32,322 nucleotides of DNA from Actinospica acidithermotolerans (GCF_018139625.1 NZ_JAGSOH010000085.1:1-32322); one strand, 5' to 3'. Positions 8,351 to 16,833 are shown, numbered from the stretch's first letter. Made by a program: numbers and translations. Notes: generated from the sequence alone by a model not told the origin.

Positions 8351-9397
8351 GTGAGCAACGGCAGGGACGCCAGGCCAGCCACCTTGCGCGAGGTGGCGGA
8401 GGCGGTGGGCTGCTCGGTCGCCACGGTCTCCCGGGTGCTCGCCGGGGACCGGCCGGTCGGCCCGGACCTGGCACGCCGGGTTCAGCAGGCCGCCCGCGAC
8501 CTCGGCTACCTGCCCAACCAGGTCGCCCGCGCGCTGCGCAGCCGCAGCACCGCCACGGTCGGCCTCGTCCTGCCGCAGATCACCAACCCCTTCTTCCCCT
8601 CGCTCATGCGCGAGGTCGAGCGCGCCCTGCACGAGCAGGGCCGCGCCCTGCTGCTCGCGGACAGCGCCGACGATCCCGCGCTGGAGGCCGAGCGCGTCGA
8701 GCTGCTGATCGCCCGCCAGGTCGACGGCCTGATCGTCGCCCCGGTCGACCAGGAGAGGTCCATGGCCACGCTCGCCAAGGCCGCCGCGCGCGTCCCGGTC
8801 GTGCTGCTCGACCGCAGCGTGGACGAGGTCCAGGCCGACGCCGTGACGGTGGACAACGCCGCCGGGATGCGGCTGCTTCTCGAGCACCTCAAAGCCCTCG
8901 GCCACAGCCGTTTCTGGTTCCTCGGCGCCGCCGGGGACGCCTCGGCCGCCGTCGAGCGCCGCGCCGCCTTCCAGGACTGGGCGGTCCGGCACGCCGGCTT
9001 CTGGCGGGTCGAGCTCGGCGACTTCTCCGTCCGGTTCGGGCAGCACACGGCCGGCCGCGCGGTGACCGCTCCGGCGGCGCAGCGGCCCGACGCCATCGTG
9101 TGCGCGAACGACCTGATCGCGGCCGGCGCCGTGCAGCGGCTGCGCGAGCTCGGCGTCTCCGTGCCCGGCGAGCTCGCGGTGACCGGCTTCGACGACATCG
9201 ACCTGGCCTCGCTGACCTCGCCCGGCCTGACCACGGTGCGCCAGCCCAACCGGGAGCTGGCCGCCGAGGCGGCGCGGATGCTCGCGGCCCGCATCCACCA
9301 GCCGGAGGCCGCGGCCCGCGCCGTGCGCCTCACCCCCACGCTCGTGGCCCGCGGCTCGACCGTGGTCGTGCAGAGCCCGCAGGGCTCCACGCTGTGA
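8351..9397 (+). CDS. LacI-family transcriptional regulator
   Basis: 348 aa. The N-terminal helix-turn-helix (residues ~11-31, [20 protein letters not shown]) is a textbook LacI DNA-binding domain. It is followed by the hinge ([13 protein letters not shown]) and a periplasmic-binding-protein-like sugar domain with [33 protein letters not shown] and [12 protein letters not shown]. Such regulators are usually repressors released by a sugar or nucleoside. Its position, divergent from nucleoside hydrolase and 37 bp ahead of ribokinase, suggests it controls this salvage module with ribose or a nucleoside as effector (inference). The GTG start is in the only plausible frame, but the strong GAGGAG is about 12-14 nt away, so the start is less certain than the gene. 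Confidence 0.93.
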   Translation: MSNGRDARPATLREVAEAVGCSVATVSRVLAGDRPVGPDLARRVQQAARDLGYLPNQVARALRSRSTATVGLVLPQITNPFFPSLMREVERALHEQGRALLLADSADDPALEAERVELLIARQVDGLIVAPVDQERSMATLAKAAARVPVVLLDRSVDEVQADAVTVDNAAGMRLLLEHLKALGHSRFWFLGAAGDASAAVERRAAFQDWAVRHAGFWRVELGDFSVRFGQHTAGRAVTAPAAQRPDAIVCANDLIAAGAVQRLRELGVSVPGELAVTGFDDIDLASLTSPGLTTVRQPNRELAAEAARMLAARIHQPEAAARAVRLTPTLVARGSTVVVQSPQGSTL

Positions 9398-9434
9398 TCG
9401 TCTCGGCTTCGGCGAACTTGGAAGGATCGACGCT

Positions 9435-10340
9435 GTGATCGCGGTAGTCGGCAGCCTCAACCTCGACCTGGTCGTCCCGGTCCGGCAGCACCCGGTGCCC
9501 GGCCAGACCGTGCTCGGCGGCGACCTGGCGGAGCACTGCGGCGGGAAGGGCGGCAACCAGGCGGTGGCCGCGGCCCGGCTCGGCCGCCCGGTGGCCATGG
9601 TCGGCCGGGTCGGCGCGGACGAGGCCGGAACCGTGCTGCTCGACGCGCTCAGGGCGGAGGGCGTGGACACGGCGCACGTGCTGCGCACCGGCGACACCCC
9701 CAGCGGCAGGGCCCTGATCGCGGTGGATCCGGCCGCCGAGAACACGATCATCGTCAGCCCCGGAGCCAACGCCCGGCTGTCCGCGGACGACTGCGCGGCG
9801 GCGCAGGACGTGCTCGCGGCCGCCAAGGTGACGGTGCTTCAGCAGGAGGTCCCGCATCCGGCGAACGAGGCCGCGGCCCGCCTGTCCGGCGGGATCGTGC
9901 TGGTCAACCCGGCTCCGGTGCGCACCGGCGAGAACCCGCTGCCGTCCCGCACCGACGTGCTGCTGCCCAACCGCTCCGAGCTCGCCGCGCTGCTGGGCCG
10001 GGCCCCCGATTCGCTCACCGACCTCGACGACGTCATCCGCGCCGCCCGCGCGCTGCGCGGCGCGGGGGCCGTGCTGGTCACGCTCGGCGGCGACGGCGCG
10101 CTGCTGGTGGAGGACGGCATCGGCACGCTCATCCCGCCGTTCCGGGTCGACGCGGTGGACACCACGGCCGCGGGCGACTGCTTCTGCGGCGCGCTGGCCT
10201 GCGCTCTGGCGGACGGCGAGGCGCTGGAGAAGGCGGCCCGCTTCGCCGCCGCGGCCGCCGCCCTGAGCACCACCCGGCCCGGAGCGCAGCCCTCGCTGCC
10301 CACCCGCGACGAGGTGGAGCTCTTTCTCGCGGCGGTCTGA
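9435..10340 (+). CDS. rbsK: Ribokinase (PfkB family)
   Basis: Phosphorylates D-ribose to ribose 5-phosphate. The PfkB signatures are present: an N-terminal GSLNLDLVV, motif 1 [15 protein letters not shown] (residues 36-50), and motif 2 [14 protein letters not shown], with the anion-hole GAGD-type segment and catalytic Asp248. The DTTAAGD form is typical of ribokinases. The length of 301 aa is normal. GGAAGGA at 9420-9426 lies 8 nt before the GTG. It follows the LacI-type gene in the same direction, so the two are probably co-transcribed. A 12-base sequence containing this start (ACGCTGTGATCG) also occurs 41 bp upstream across the stop of the preceding gene. Confidence 0.95.
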   Translation: MIAVVGSLNLDLVVPVRQHPVPGQTVLGGDLAEHCGGKGGNQAVAAARLGRPVAMVGRVGADEAGTVLLDALRAEGVDTAHVLRTGDTPSGRALIAVDPAAENTIIVSPGANARLSADDCAAAQDVLAAAKVTVLQQEVPHPANEAAARLSGGIVLVNPAPVRTGENPLPSRTDVLLPNRSELAALLGRAPDSLTDLDDVIRAARALRGAGAVLVTLGGDGALLVEDGIGTLIPPFRVDAVDTTAAGDCFCGALACALADGEALEKAARFAAAAAALSTTRPGAQPSLPTRDEVELFLAAV

Positions 10341-10366
10341 CGGTGCTCGGACCGGTTGGCTAGGCT
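10337..10366 (+). promoter_or_regulatory. Candidate leaderless promoter for the HIT gene
   Basis: CTGACG (10337-10342, overlapping the ribokinase stop) and TAGGCT (10361-10366) are 18 nt apart. The -10 box ends 7 nt before the HIT ATG, so transcription would start at or next to the start codon. No Shine-Dalgarno sequence is present, which fits a leaderless transcript. Confidence 0.5.
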
Positions 10367-10373
10367 GGTCGGC

Positions 10374-10955
10374 ATGGAAGCGGAGGAGATCGCGGAGCAG
10401 GCCGGGGCGCGTCCCGTGGACGGGGTCGGCGAGCCGGACGAGCTGCAGCGGCTGTGGAACCCGCATCGGATGGCGTACATCCTCGGCGAGAACAAGCCGA
10501 CCGGGCCGCGGCCGGACGACGGCTGCCCGTTCTGCCGCATCCCGAACCTCGGCGACGACGAGGCCGCGCTGATCGTCGCGCGCGGCGAGACCGTCTACGC
10601 GGTGCTGAATCTGTACCCGTACAACCCGGGCCACGTGCTGATCTGCCCCTACCGGCACATCGCCGACTACACCGATCTCACCGACGGGGAGGCGGCCGAG
10701 TTCACCGCCTTCACCCAGGACGCGATGCGCGCGGTGCGCAAGGCCTCGAGCCCGCACGGCTTCAACCTGGGCATCAACCAGGGCGACGTCGCGGGCGCCG
10801 GGATCGCCGCGCACCTGCACCAGCACGTCGTGCCGCGCTGGTCCGGCGACGCGAACTTCATGCCGGTCGTCGGCCGCACCCGCTCGATGCCGGTGCTGCT
10901 CGGCGACACCCGGCGGCTGCTCGCCGAGGCCTGGCCGACCCCGTCAGGAGGCTGA
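10374..10955 (+). CDS. HIT-family hydrolase/phosphorylase (Ap4A phosphorylase-like)
   Basis: 193 aa with the histidine triad AHLHQHVVPRW (His147, His149, His151) and an upstream CPFC pair (Cys51, Cys54) that is likely to bind zinc. The order of thrS, HIT, pgsA, acyltransferase and pimA matches M. tuberculosis, where the HIT protein Rv2613c is a diadenosine tetraphosphate phosphorylase. The same activity is likely here by homology and position. Ap4A is a by-product of aminoacyl-tRNA synthetases, which makes the linkage to thrS sensible. The ATG is chosen over a TTG 18 nt upstream because a -10 box sits 7 nt before it. The 3' end overlaps the convergent SARP gene by 12 bp. Confidence 0.92.
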   Translation: MEAEEIAEQAGARPVDGVGEPDELQRLWNPHRMAYILGENKPTGPRPDDGCPFCRIPNLGDDEAALIVARGETVYAVLNLYPYNPGHVLICPYRHIADYTDLTDGEAAEFTAFTQDAMRAVRKASSPHGFNLGINQGDVAGAGIAAHLHQHVVPRWSGDANFMPVVGRTRSMPVLLGDTRRLLAEAWPTPSGG

Positions 10956-13862
10956 GCCGGCCGACGGCGGCGCCGGGCGCTGCGCACCGTCCTCGCGTTC
11001 CCCGTCCTCGCGTTCCTCCGGCCCGGCCGGACCCTCTTGCCGCTTCTCCGGACTCTCCTCCGACCGCTCCTCCGAACTCTCCAGCCGCTCCGACCGCTCC
11101 AACCGCTCCAGAGCCTCCGCGAAGCCGCGGAAGAGCTCCGAGCCCAGCTGGGTGACGATGCGACGGCTGGCGCGCAGCGATGCGAGCGCCTCGGCCGGGC
11201 GGCCGGTCGCCTCGCAGACCAGGCCGAGCCGGGCCAGCGCGGTGGCCTCGTGGTGCCTGTTGCCGGTGTCCCGGACCACCTCTATCGCCTCGCGGAGCAC
11301 GGGCTCGGCGGCCGCGTAGTCCGGCGGCGTCAGGTCGAACAGGCAGTTCCCGAGCTGCGCCAGGCTGCTGCCGAGGTACACGCGGTTGCCGGTCCGGCGG
11401 CTGAGCTCGACGGCCTCGGCGGCGTACGGGACCGCCTCGACCGTGCGCCCGATCATGGTCAGCGACGTCGCGAGGTTGATGCGCGGCGGGATCGCCAGCA
11501 TCTCGTCGCCGAGCTCGTCGAACAGCCGGACCGACTGCCGGCAGTAGTCGATGGCCGCGTCGAGCCGGTGGGCGCGATTGTGCGCGACGGAGAGGTTCGA
11601 CAGGAGCTTGGCCTCCTCGAGCCGGTCTCCGTCCTCACGGGCGTACCGCAGCGACCGCAGCCCGACCTCGATCGCGTCGTCGAACCGGCCCGCCTCGGCC
11701 AACGCGGTGCTCGTGCAGCGCAGCATCAGGCTGCGGCCGACGCTCTCCCCGGCTGATTCGGCGCAGCGCAGCCCGATCTGCGACAGGAAGAGCCGATCGC
11801 CGACCTTGCCGCGCAGCTCCGTGAACTGCCACATGGCGGCGGGAAGCCGCCAGCCATACGCTGCCAGGCCCTCGCCCTCGGCGCCCTCGGCGGCCTCGAC
11901 CGCCGCGAGCAGGTTGTCGCGCTCCAGGTCGTACCAGTCGAGCGCCTGCTCGGGCGCGGTGATCGCCAGCGGTTCGACGGCTCCGTAGTGCGGCGGCAGG
12001 CCCACGCCCGGCCAGCTCGGGTAGGCGACGAGGGCCGCGTCACGCGCGGTCGCCGCGTACCAGTGGTAGAGCCTTTCGACGGCCGCGCGGCGTGCCGCCT
12101 CAGGCTCGTCCCGCTCAGCGACCTCGCGGGCGTACAGGCGCATCAGGTCGTGGAACCGGAAGCGGCCGGACCGCGGCTCCATCAACAGGTTGTGGGCGAC
12201 GAGCGCGGCCAGCAGCTCGGCCGCCTCATCGGGCTTCACCTCGAACAGCGCGGCGGCCGCGTGCGTGCCGAACTCGATTCCCGGCACCAACCCGAGCAGC
12301 CGCAGCGCACGCCGTCGCGCCTCGGGGAGCGCGACGTAGGAGCACTCGAAGATGTCGGTCAGTCCACGGTCGTCGTCGCGCAGGTTCCGCAGCCGCTCGC
12401 CGTCCGCGCGGAGCATGGCGACGAGCGAGGCGACGGACACGTCCGGCTCGTGCCGCAGACGTGCCGCGACGATCCTGAGCGCCAGCGGCATCCGTCCGCA
12501 CAGCTCGACGAGGTCGCCGAGCGCTGGATCGTCCGGGCGTATCCGGTTCCGGCCCGCTGCCGCGCACAGCAGGTCGCGGGCGGCCGGGCCCGGCAGGACG
12601 TCGAGCTTGAACGCGTGGGCGCCGGACAGGTCGGCGAGCCGGGCGCGGCTGGTGATCAGCGCCATGCAGCCGGGCACCGCGGGAAGCAGCGGCCGGACCT
12701 GCTCGGTCGAGGCGGCGTTGTCCAGCAAGATCAGGGTCTTGGTCCCGGCCAGCCGCTCCTGGAGCTGCGCCACGCGCTCTTCCGCGTCGAGCGCGATCTG
12801 ATGCTCCGGCACGTCGAGCGACCGCAGCAGGTATCCCAGCGCGGCGTGCGGCGTGATCGGATCCAGGCCCATGGTGTGTCCGCGCAGGTCGATGAACAGC
12901 TGTCCGTCCGGAAAAAGGCCGCCCATCCGATGCGCCACGTGCACGGCCAGCGCGCTCTTGCCGACGCCGCCGAGCCCGTCGACGGCCGAGATCGTGACGG
13001 CGCCCGGCACGCTTGCCTCGCGCTGGCCCGCAGCGCTGTTCGCCAGCGCGAGCAAGCGGCCGACCTCTGATTCGCGGCCGGTGAACAGGCGCGTGTCGGC
13101 GGGCAGCTGGTTGCGCGCGGACTCCTCGTGCTTGATGCGTTCGTACAGCTCACGGGTCTCCGCGCCCGGTTCAAGGCCGAACTTCTCATCCAACGTCCGG
13201 GAAAGCGCGCGGTAGACGTCCAGCGCCTCGCCCCGCCTGCCGCTGCGGTACAGAGCAAGCATCAGCTGTCGATGCAGCGCTTCGCGTTCCGGTTCCTGCT
13301 CGGCCAGCGCACGCAGCTCCGGGAGCAGATCGCCGTGCCGGCCGAGGTTCAGCTGCGCCTCGCCGCGACCGAGCACCGCCGCCCAGCGCTCCTCGTCCAG
13401 ACGGACCACGTCGGGCAGTCCGGCCAGCGCGGGCATGTCGGCCAACGGCGTGCCACGCCACAACGCGAGCGCCGCCGAATACCGCTGCTCAGCCAGGGCC
13501 CAGTCACCCGCCAGAGTCGCCGCACGGGCCGCCGCGTTGTGCTCGGCGAACACGTGGAGATCGAACTCTCCGGGCTCGACGTCGATCACGTAGCCCGGAG
13601 GCACGGCCCTGACACGCTCGCCGGCGTCGAGCAGCGCATGCCGCAAGCGCGTGATCTGGTTGTAGATCCGTGCATCCGCACGAGAGTCGCGCTTCTCACC
13701 CCACAGCAGCTCGACCAGCCTGTCGAGTGAGACCACCGTGCCCGCCCCAAGCAGCAGCGCGGCCAACAGCGTCTGTCGGCCCTTGCCGCGGATCTCGAGC
13801 TCGGCCCCGTCGGCCGCCGTCACACGGAGCGGTCCGAGCAGCGCGAACCCGAACGACGCCAT
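10944..13862 (-). CDS. SARP-type regulator with NB-ARC ATPase and TPR domains (AfsR-like)
   Basis: 972 aa. Residues ~4-92 are an OmpR-type winged helix and ~95-240 a bacterial transcriptional activation domain, with the hallmark WRGTPLADM and the FGLEPGAETRELYERI segment. From ~255 an NB-ARC/STAND ATPase follows: FTGRESEV, P-loop GLGGVGKS (296-303), a Walker B-like KTLILLDNA, and MPLALRIVAARL. The C-terminal third holds TPR repeats. It then ends in a Glu/Arg/Ser tail encoded by repeated GAG/CGC/TCC-type codons (about 10990-11115). AfsR-type proteins activate promoters and are often controlled by Ser/Thr kinases. No biosynthetic gene cluster is in the window, so a pleiotropic role is more likely than a pathway-specific one. 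The ATG has GAAGG 8 nt upstream; a GTG at 13871 is possible. TATAGG at 13882-13877 is a likely -10. Confidence 0.93.
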   Translation of the reverse strand: MASFGFALLGPLRVTAADGAELEIRGKGRQTLLAALLLGAGTVVSLDRLVELLWGEKRDSRADARIYNQITRLRHALLDAGERVRAVPPGYVIDVEPGEFDLHVFAEHNAAARAATLAGDWALAEQRYSAALALWRGTPLADMPALAGLPDVVRLDEERWAAVLGRGEAQLNLGRHGDLLPELRALAEQEPEREALHRQLMLALYRSGRRGEALDVYRALSRTLDEKFGLEPGAETRELYERIKHEESARNQLPADTRLFTGRESEVGRLLALANSAAGQREASVPGAVTISAVDGLGGVGKSALAVHVAHRMGGLFPDGQLFIDLRGHTMGLDPITPHAALGYLLRSLDVPEHQIALDAEERVAQLQERLAGTKTLILLDNAASTEQVRPLLPAVPGCMALITSRARLADLSGAHAFKLDVLPGPAARDLLCAAAGRNRIRPDDPALGDLVELCGRMPLALRIVAARLRHEPDVSVASLVAMLRADGERLRNLRDDDRGLTDIFECSYVALPEARRRALRLLGLVPGIEFGTHAAAALFEVKPDEAAELLAALVAHNLLMEPRSGRFRFHDLMRLYAREVAERDEPEAARRAAVERLYHWYAATARDAALVAYPSWPGVGLPPHYGAVEPLAITAPEQALDWYDLERDNLLAAVEAAEGAEGEGLAAYGWRLPAAMWQFTELRGKVGDRLFLSQIGLRCAESAGESVGRSLMLRCTSTALAEAGRFDDAIEVGLRSLRYAREDGDRLEEAKLLSNLSVAHNRAHRLDAAIDYCRQSVRLFDELGDEMLAIPPRINLATSLTMIGRTVEAVPYAAEAVELSRRTGNRVYLGSSLAQLGNCLFDLTPPDYAAAEPVLREAIEVVRDTGNRHHEATALARLGLVCEATGRPAEALASLRASRRIVTQLGSELFRGFAEALERLERSERLESSEERSEESPEKRQEGPAGPEEREDGEREDGAQRPAPPSAGSAS

Positions 13863-13947
13863 CACCCCCACCTTCCCCTATACCGCCATGGCAGTTCACT
13901 GCACGGCGGGGGACAGAGTAGTCGACCGCACCGGTACCGCCGCAGCC

Positions 13948-13953
13948 TAGACT
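13948..13953 (+). promoter_or_regulatory. -10 box of a leaderless promoter (13961 gene)
   Basis: TAGACT ends 7 nt before the GTG at 13961, and no Shine-Dalgarno sequence is visible. This has the same geometry as the HIT gene. A clear -35 box is not seen. Confidence 0.45.
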
Positions 13954-13960
13954 TGGCCGG

Positions 13961-14383
13961 GTGAACGATCTTCAGCTCGAGCTCCCGACCGGCGCCCTGA
14001 TCGCCGGCGACGCGGCAGCGGTCTTCGCCGACGCCCTCCCGATCATCGAGGGCCTGCCGACGGGCTGCTTTCCGGCGACTGCGGGCGCTGACGGCCTGGA
14101 GGTCCGGTTCACGGACGCGGAACCGGTCGCGTGGACCGAGTCCGCGCTGCTGCGGACGCCGAGCGGGTACGCGGCGCTGCTCGATGCGGCGGCGCTGGCC
14201 GAGTACACGGACCTGGGCGACGAGCCGGTGGACGAGTTCGAGCTGCTGTCCGAGCGTTTCGCGGACGCCGACGCGGCGCTCTTCCAGGGCGTGCTGGCCG
14301 TGCGCAGCGACACGGGCCGCGTGTCGCTGCGCCTCGGGCGCGACGGATCCGGCGCCCTCAGCCGGATCGCGCTGCGCTTCTAG
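13961..14383 (+). CDS. Small acidic protein of unknown function
   Basis: 140 aa, cytoplasmic, strongly acidic, with no recognised domain. It starts with LQLELPTGALIAGDAAAVF and ends with a beta-like GRVSLRLGRDGSGALSRIALRF. It has no membrane helix and no signal peptide. Coding is supported by normal GC-rich third positions over the whole frame, a well-placed -10 box and the absence of a better frame on either strand. It diverges from the SARP regulator (98 bp between starts) and converges on the EF-G-like gene. A link to either is not demonstrated. Confidence 0.7.
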   Translation: MNDLQLELPTGALIAGDAAAVFADALPIIEGLPTGCFPATAGADGLEVRFTDAEPVAWTESALLRTPSGYAALLDAAALAEYTDLGDEPVDEFELLSERFADADAALFQGVLAVRSDTGRVSLRLGRDGSGALSRIALRF

Positions 14384-14388
14384 GGGCG

Positions 14389-14474
14389 GGGATCAGCTCG
14401 CCCGTCGAGGACGGGGGCCAGGCGCCCACTGAGGACGGGGACCAGGCGCCCGCCAAAGCTGGGATCAGCTCGCC
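14389..14474. repeat. Short repeats at the 3' end of the EF-G-like gene
   Basis: GGGATCAGCTCGCC occurs at 14389-14402 and again at 14461-14474, where it contains the stop of the EF-G-like gene. Between them a 21-bp unit (GAGGACGGGGRCCAGGCGCCC) is repeated at 14407-14427 and 14431-14451, a 24-bp period. The arrangement looks like duplication of the end of the minus-strand gene into the intergenic gap. Confidence 0.75.
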
Positions 14475-16618
14475 TCCGCCGCGATGATCTTGGAGGCGAG
14501 GCTCGCGGGCATCGGCTCGTGCTTGAGGTAGGCGCGGGTGAACTGGCCGGTGCCGTGCGAGAGCGAGCGCAGCTCGACCGGGTAGCGGGCCAGCCCGGTG
14601 GCCGGGACCTCGGCGCGTACCAGCGTCCTGCCGTTCGTCGCCGGCTCGGTGCCCAGCACCCGCCCGCGCCGGCTGCTCAGGTCGCCGAGCACGGCGCCGA
14701 CGAACTCGTCGGACAGGACGATCTCGACCGCGTCGACCGGCTCCAGCAGCGCCGGCTTGGCCTGCGCTGCGGCGTCCTTCAGCGCGAGCGCGCCGGCCGT
14801 CTGGAAGGCCATGTCCGAGGAGTCCACGGAGTGCGCCTTGCCGTCCACCAGCGTCACCCGCAGGTCGACGACCGGGTACCCGGCGAGCAGGCCGCGCTCC
14901 ATCTGGGCGCGCACCCCCTTCTCGACCGAGGGGATGAACTGCCGCGGCACGGCCCCGCCGACGACCTTGTCCACGAACTCGAACCCGCTCCCGTTCGGCA
15001 GCGGCTCCACCTCGATCTCGCAGATGGCGTACTGGCCGTGGCCGCCGGACTGCTTCACGTGCCGGCCGCGCCCCTTGGCCGCCGCGCCGAAGGTCTCCCG
15101 CAGCGAGACGCGGTGCGGCACGGTCTCCACCGCGACGCCGTACCGGGTCGAGAGCCGGTCGAGCAGCACGTCCCGGTGCGCCTCGCCGAGGCACCACAGC
15201 ACCAGCTGGTGCGTCTCCGGGTTGATCTCGAGCCGCAGCGTCGGGTCCTCGGCGACCAGCCGGGCCAGTGCCTGCGAGAGCTTGTCCTCGTCCGACTTCG
15301 CGTGCGCGGTGACGGCCACCGGCAGCAGCGGATCGGGCATGACCCAGGGCTCCATCAGCGCGGGATCGTCCTTCGCCGAGAGCGTGTCGCCGGTCTCGGC
15401 GTGCGCGAGCTTGGCGACGGCGACCAGGTCGCCCGCGACCGCGAACTCGACCGGGCGCTGCGTCTTGCCCAGCGGGCTGGAGAGCGCGCCGACCTTCTCG
15501 TCCACGTCGTGGTCCGGGTGCCCGCGCTCGGCCATGCCGTGGCCGGAGACGTGCACCGGCTGGTCCGGGCGCAGCGTGCCGGAGAAGACCCGCACCAGCG
15601 AGATCCGGCCGACGTACGGGTCGGAGGTCGTCTTGACCACCTCGGCGACCAGCGGCCCCTCCGGGTCGCAGGCCAGCGGCGCCTTCGGCGAGCCGTCCGG
15701 GGCCGTGACGGCCGGGATCAGGTGCTCGCCGGGGGCCGGGAAGCCCTGCGTGATCAGCTCGAGCAGCTCGCGGGTGCCGACCCCGGTGAGCGCCGAGACC
15801 GGCAGCACCGGGTAGAAGTGCCCGCGGGCGACGGCCGTCTCCAGGTCGTCGATCAGCACCTTGACGTCGATGTCCTCGCCGCCGAGGTACCGGTCCATCA
15901 GCGTCTCGTCCTCGCTCTCCGCGATGATCCCCTCGATCAGCGCGTTGCGGGCCGGCTCGATCAGCTCCAGGTGCTCCGGGTCCGCGGCGACGGCCGTGCG
16001 CTGCCCGTCGCTGTAGTCGTAGATCTGCTGGCTGAGCAGACCGATCACCCCGGCGACCTGCTCGTCGTCGTCGAGCAGCGGCAGGTAGAGCGGCAGCACC
16101 CCGTCGCCGAAGACCCGCTGGCAGATCAGCGTGATGTCGTCGAAGTCGGCGCGGGCCGCGTCCAGCTTCGTCACCACGACCGCCCGCGGCAGGCCGACCG
16201 CCGCGCACTCGTCCCACAGCAGCTGGGTCGAGCCGTCCACCCCGTCGGCGGCGGAGACCACGAACAGCGCGGCGTCCGCGGCCCGCAGCCCGGCGCGCAG
16301 GTCGCCGGCGAAGTCCGCGTAGCCCGGCGCGTCCAGCAGGTTCACCTTGAAGCCGTCCACCTCGATCGGCGCCGCGGCCAGGCTCACCGAACGGCCGAGC
16401 CGGTGCTCGATCTCCTCGAAGTCGCAGACCGTCCCGCCGTCCTCGACCCGCCCCGCCCGGCTGATCGCCCCGGTGGCGGCGAGCAGCGTCTCGACCAGCG
16501 TCGTCTTCCCCGCCCCGGTGTGCCCCACGAGTACCACGTTCCGAATGGCCGCGCTGCGCGTCGGGGCACCTACGCCGGCCCCCGCTTGGCCTCCGTGACC
16601 GCCACCCTTTTCACCCAT
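14465..16618 (-). CDS. EF-G-like GTPase (EF-G2 / FusA2 type)
   Basis: 717 aa translational-GTPase architecture: a G domain with P-loop GHTGAGKTT (residues 32-40), DAPGYADF (96-103), TKLD (150-153), then EF-G domains II-V ending in YLKHEPMPASLASKI. Differences from canonical EF-G: the P-loop lacks the usual AHVDAGKT wording, the catalytic-His position of DTPGH is Tyr (DAPGY), and NKxD is TKLD. These match the actinobacterial EF-G-like paralogues such as M. tuberculosis FusA2, whose cellular role is poorly known. CGGAGG lies 9 nt before the ATG. It has a Gly-rich N-terminal extension of about 25 residues. Core rpsL/rpsG/tuf neighbours are absent, which supports a paralogue rather than the main EF-G. 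Confidence 0.93.
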   Translation of the reverse strand: MGEKGGGHGGQAGAGVGAPTRSAAIRNVVLVGHTGAGKTTLVETLLAATGAISRAGRVEDGGTVCDFEEIEHRLGRSVSLAAAPIEVDGFKVNLLDAPGYADFAGDLRAGLRAADAALFVVSAADGVDGSTQLLWDECAAVGLPRAVVVTKLDAARADFDDITLICQRVFGDGVLPLYLPLLDDDEQVAGVIGLLSQQIYDYSDGQRTAVAADPEHLELIEPARNALIEGIIAESEDETLMDRYLGGEDIDVKVLIDDLETAVARGHFYPVLPVSALTGVGTRELLELITQGFPAPGEHLIPAVTAPDGSPKAPLACDPEGPLVAEVVKTTSDPYVGRISLVRVFSGTLRPDQPVHVSGHGMAERGHPDHDVDEKVGALSSPLGKTQRPVEFAVAGDLVAVAKLAHAETGDTLSAKDDPALMEPWVMPDPLLPVAVTAHAKSDEDKLSQALARLVAEDPTLRLEINPETHQLVLWCLGEAHRDVLLDRLSTRYGVAVETVPHRVSLRETFGAAAKGRGRHVKQSGGHGQYAICEIEVEPLPNGSGFEFVDKVVGGAVPRQFIPSVEKGVRAQMERGLLAGYPVVDLRVTLVDGKAHSVDSSDMAFQTAGALALKDAAAQAKPALLEPVDAVEIVLSDEFVGAVLGDLSSRRGRVLGTEPATNGRTLVRAEVPATGLARYPVELRSLSHGTGQFTRAYLKHEPMPASLASKIIAAEAS

Positions 16619-16640
16619 GGCTCGGAACCTCCGAAAGTGA

Positions 16641-16660
16641 TCGATTCGTAACGATTCGTA
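16641..16660. repeat. 10-bp tandem repeat in a divergent promoter region
   Basis: WCGATTCGTA occurs twice in direct succession (16641-16650 and 16651-16660), between the EF-G-like gene and pgsA. On the minus strand the sequence TTGTCT followed after 18 nt by TACGAA overlaps it, so it may form part of the EF-G-like gene's promoter or an operator. Confidence 0.4.
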
Positions 16661-16833
16661 TGACAGGTAGACAACTCCTCTTTCCGGAGCGGCACAACCT
16701 CGGAGACCAGCGTTTCACCCGGGCGCGGGGGAGGTGAAATCCGCGGAAGCCGTGCCGTCCAATAGCATGGGCGCCGGTTCGCCGCGGCGGACCGCACTAC
16801 GCCGACCGATGCCGATGCTGGGATACCTCACCG

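Noticed and set aside
7117-9438. A 773-codon plus-strand frame across the nucleoside hydrolase and the LacI-type gene
   Set aside because: Crosses two real genes in other frames and shows shadow composition throughout.
10944-13862. Pathway-specific activator of a secondary-metabolite cluster
   Set aside because: No PKS, NRPS, terpene or other biosynthetic gene is present within the window.
14358-14467. C-terminal extension of the EF-G-like protein through the repeats
   Set aside because: It would require a frameshift; the true frame stops at 14465 after the normal EF-G C-terminus.
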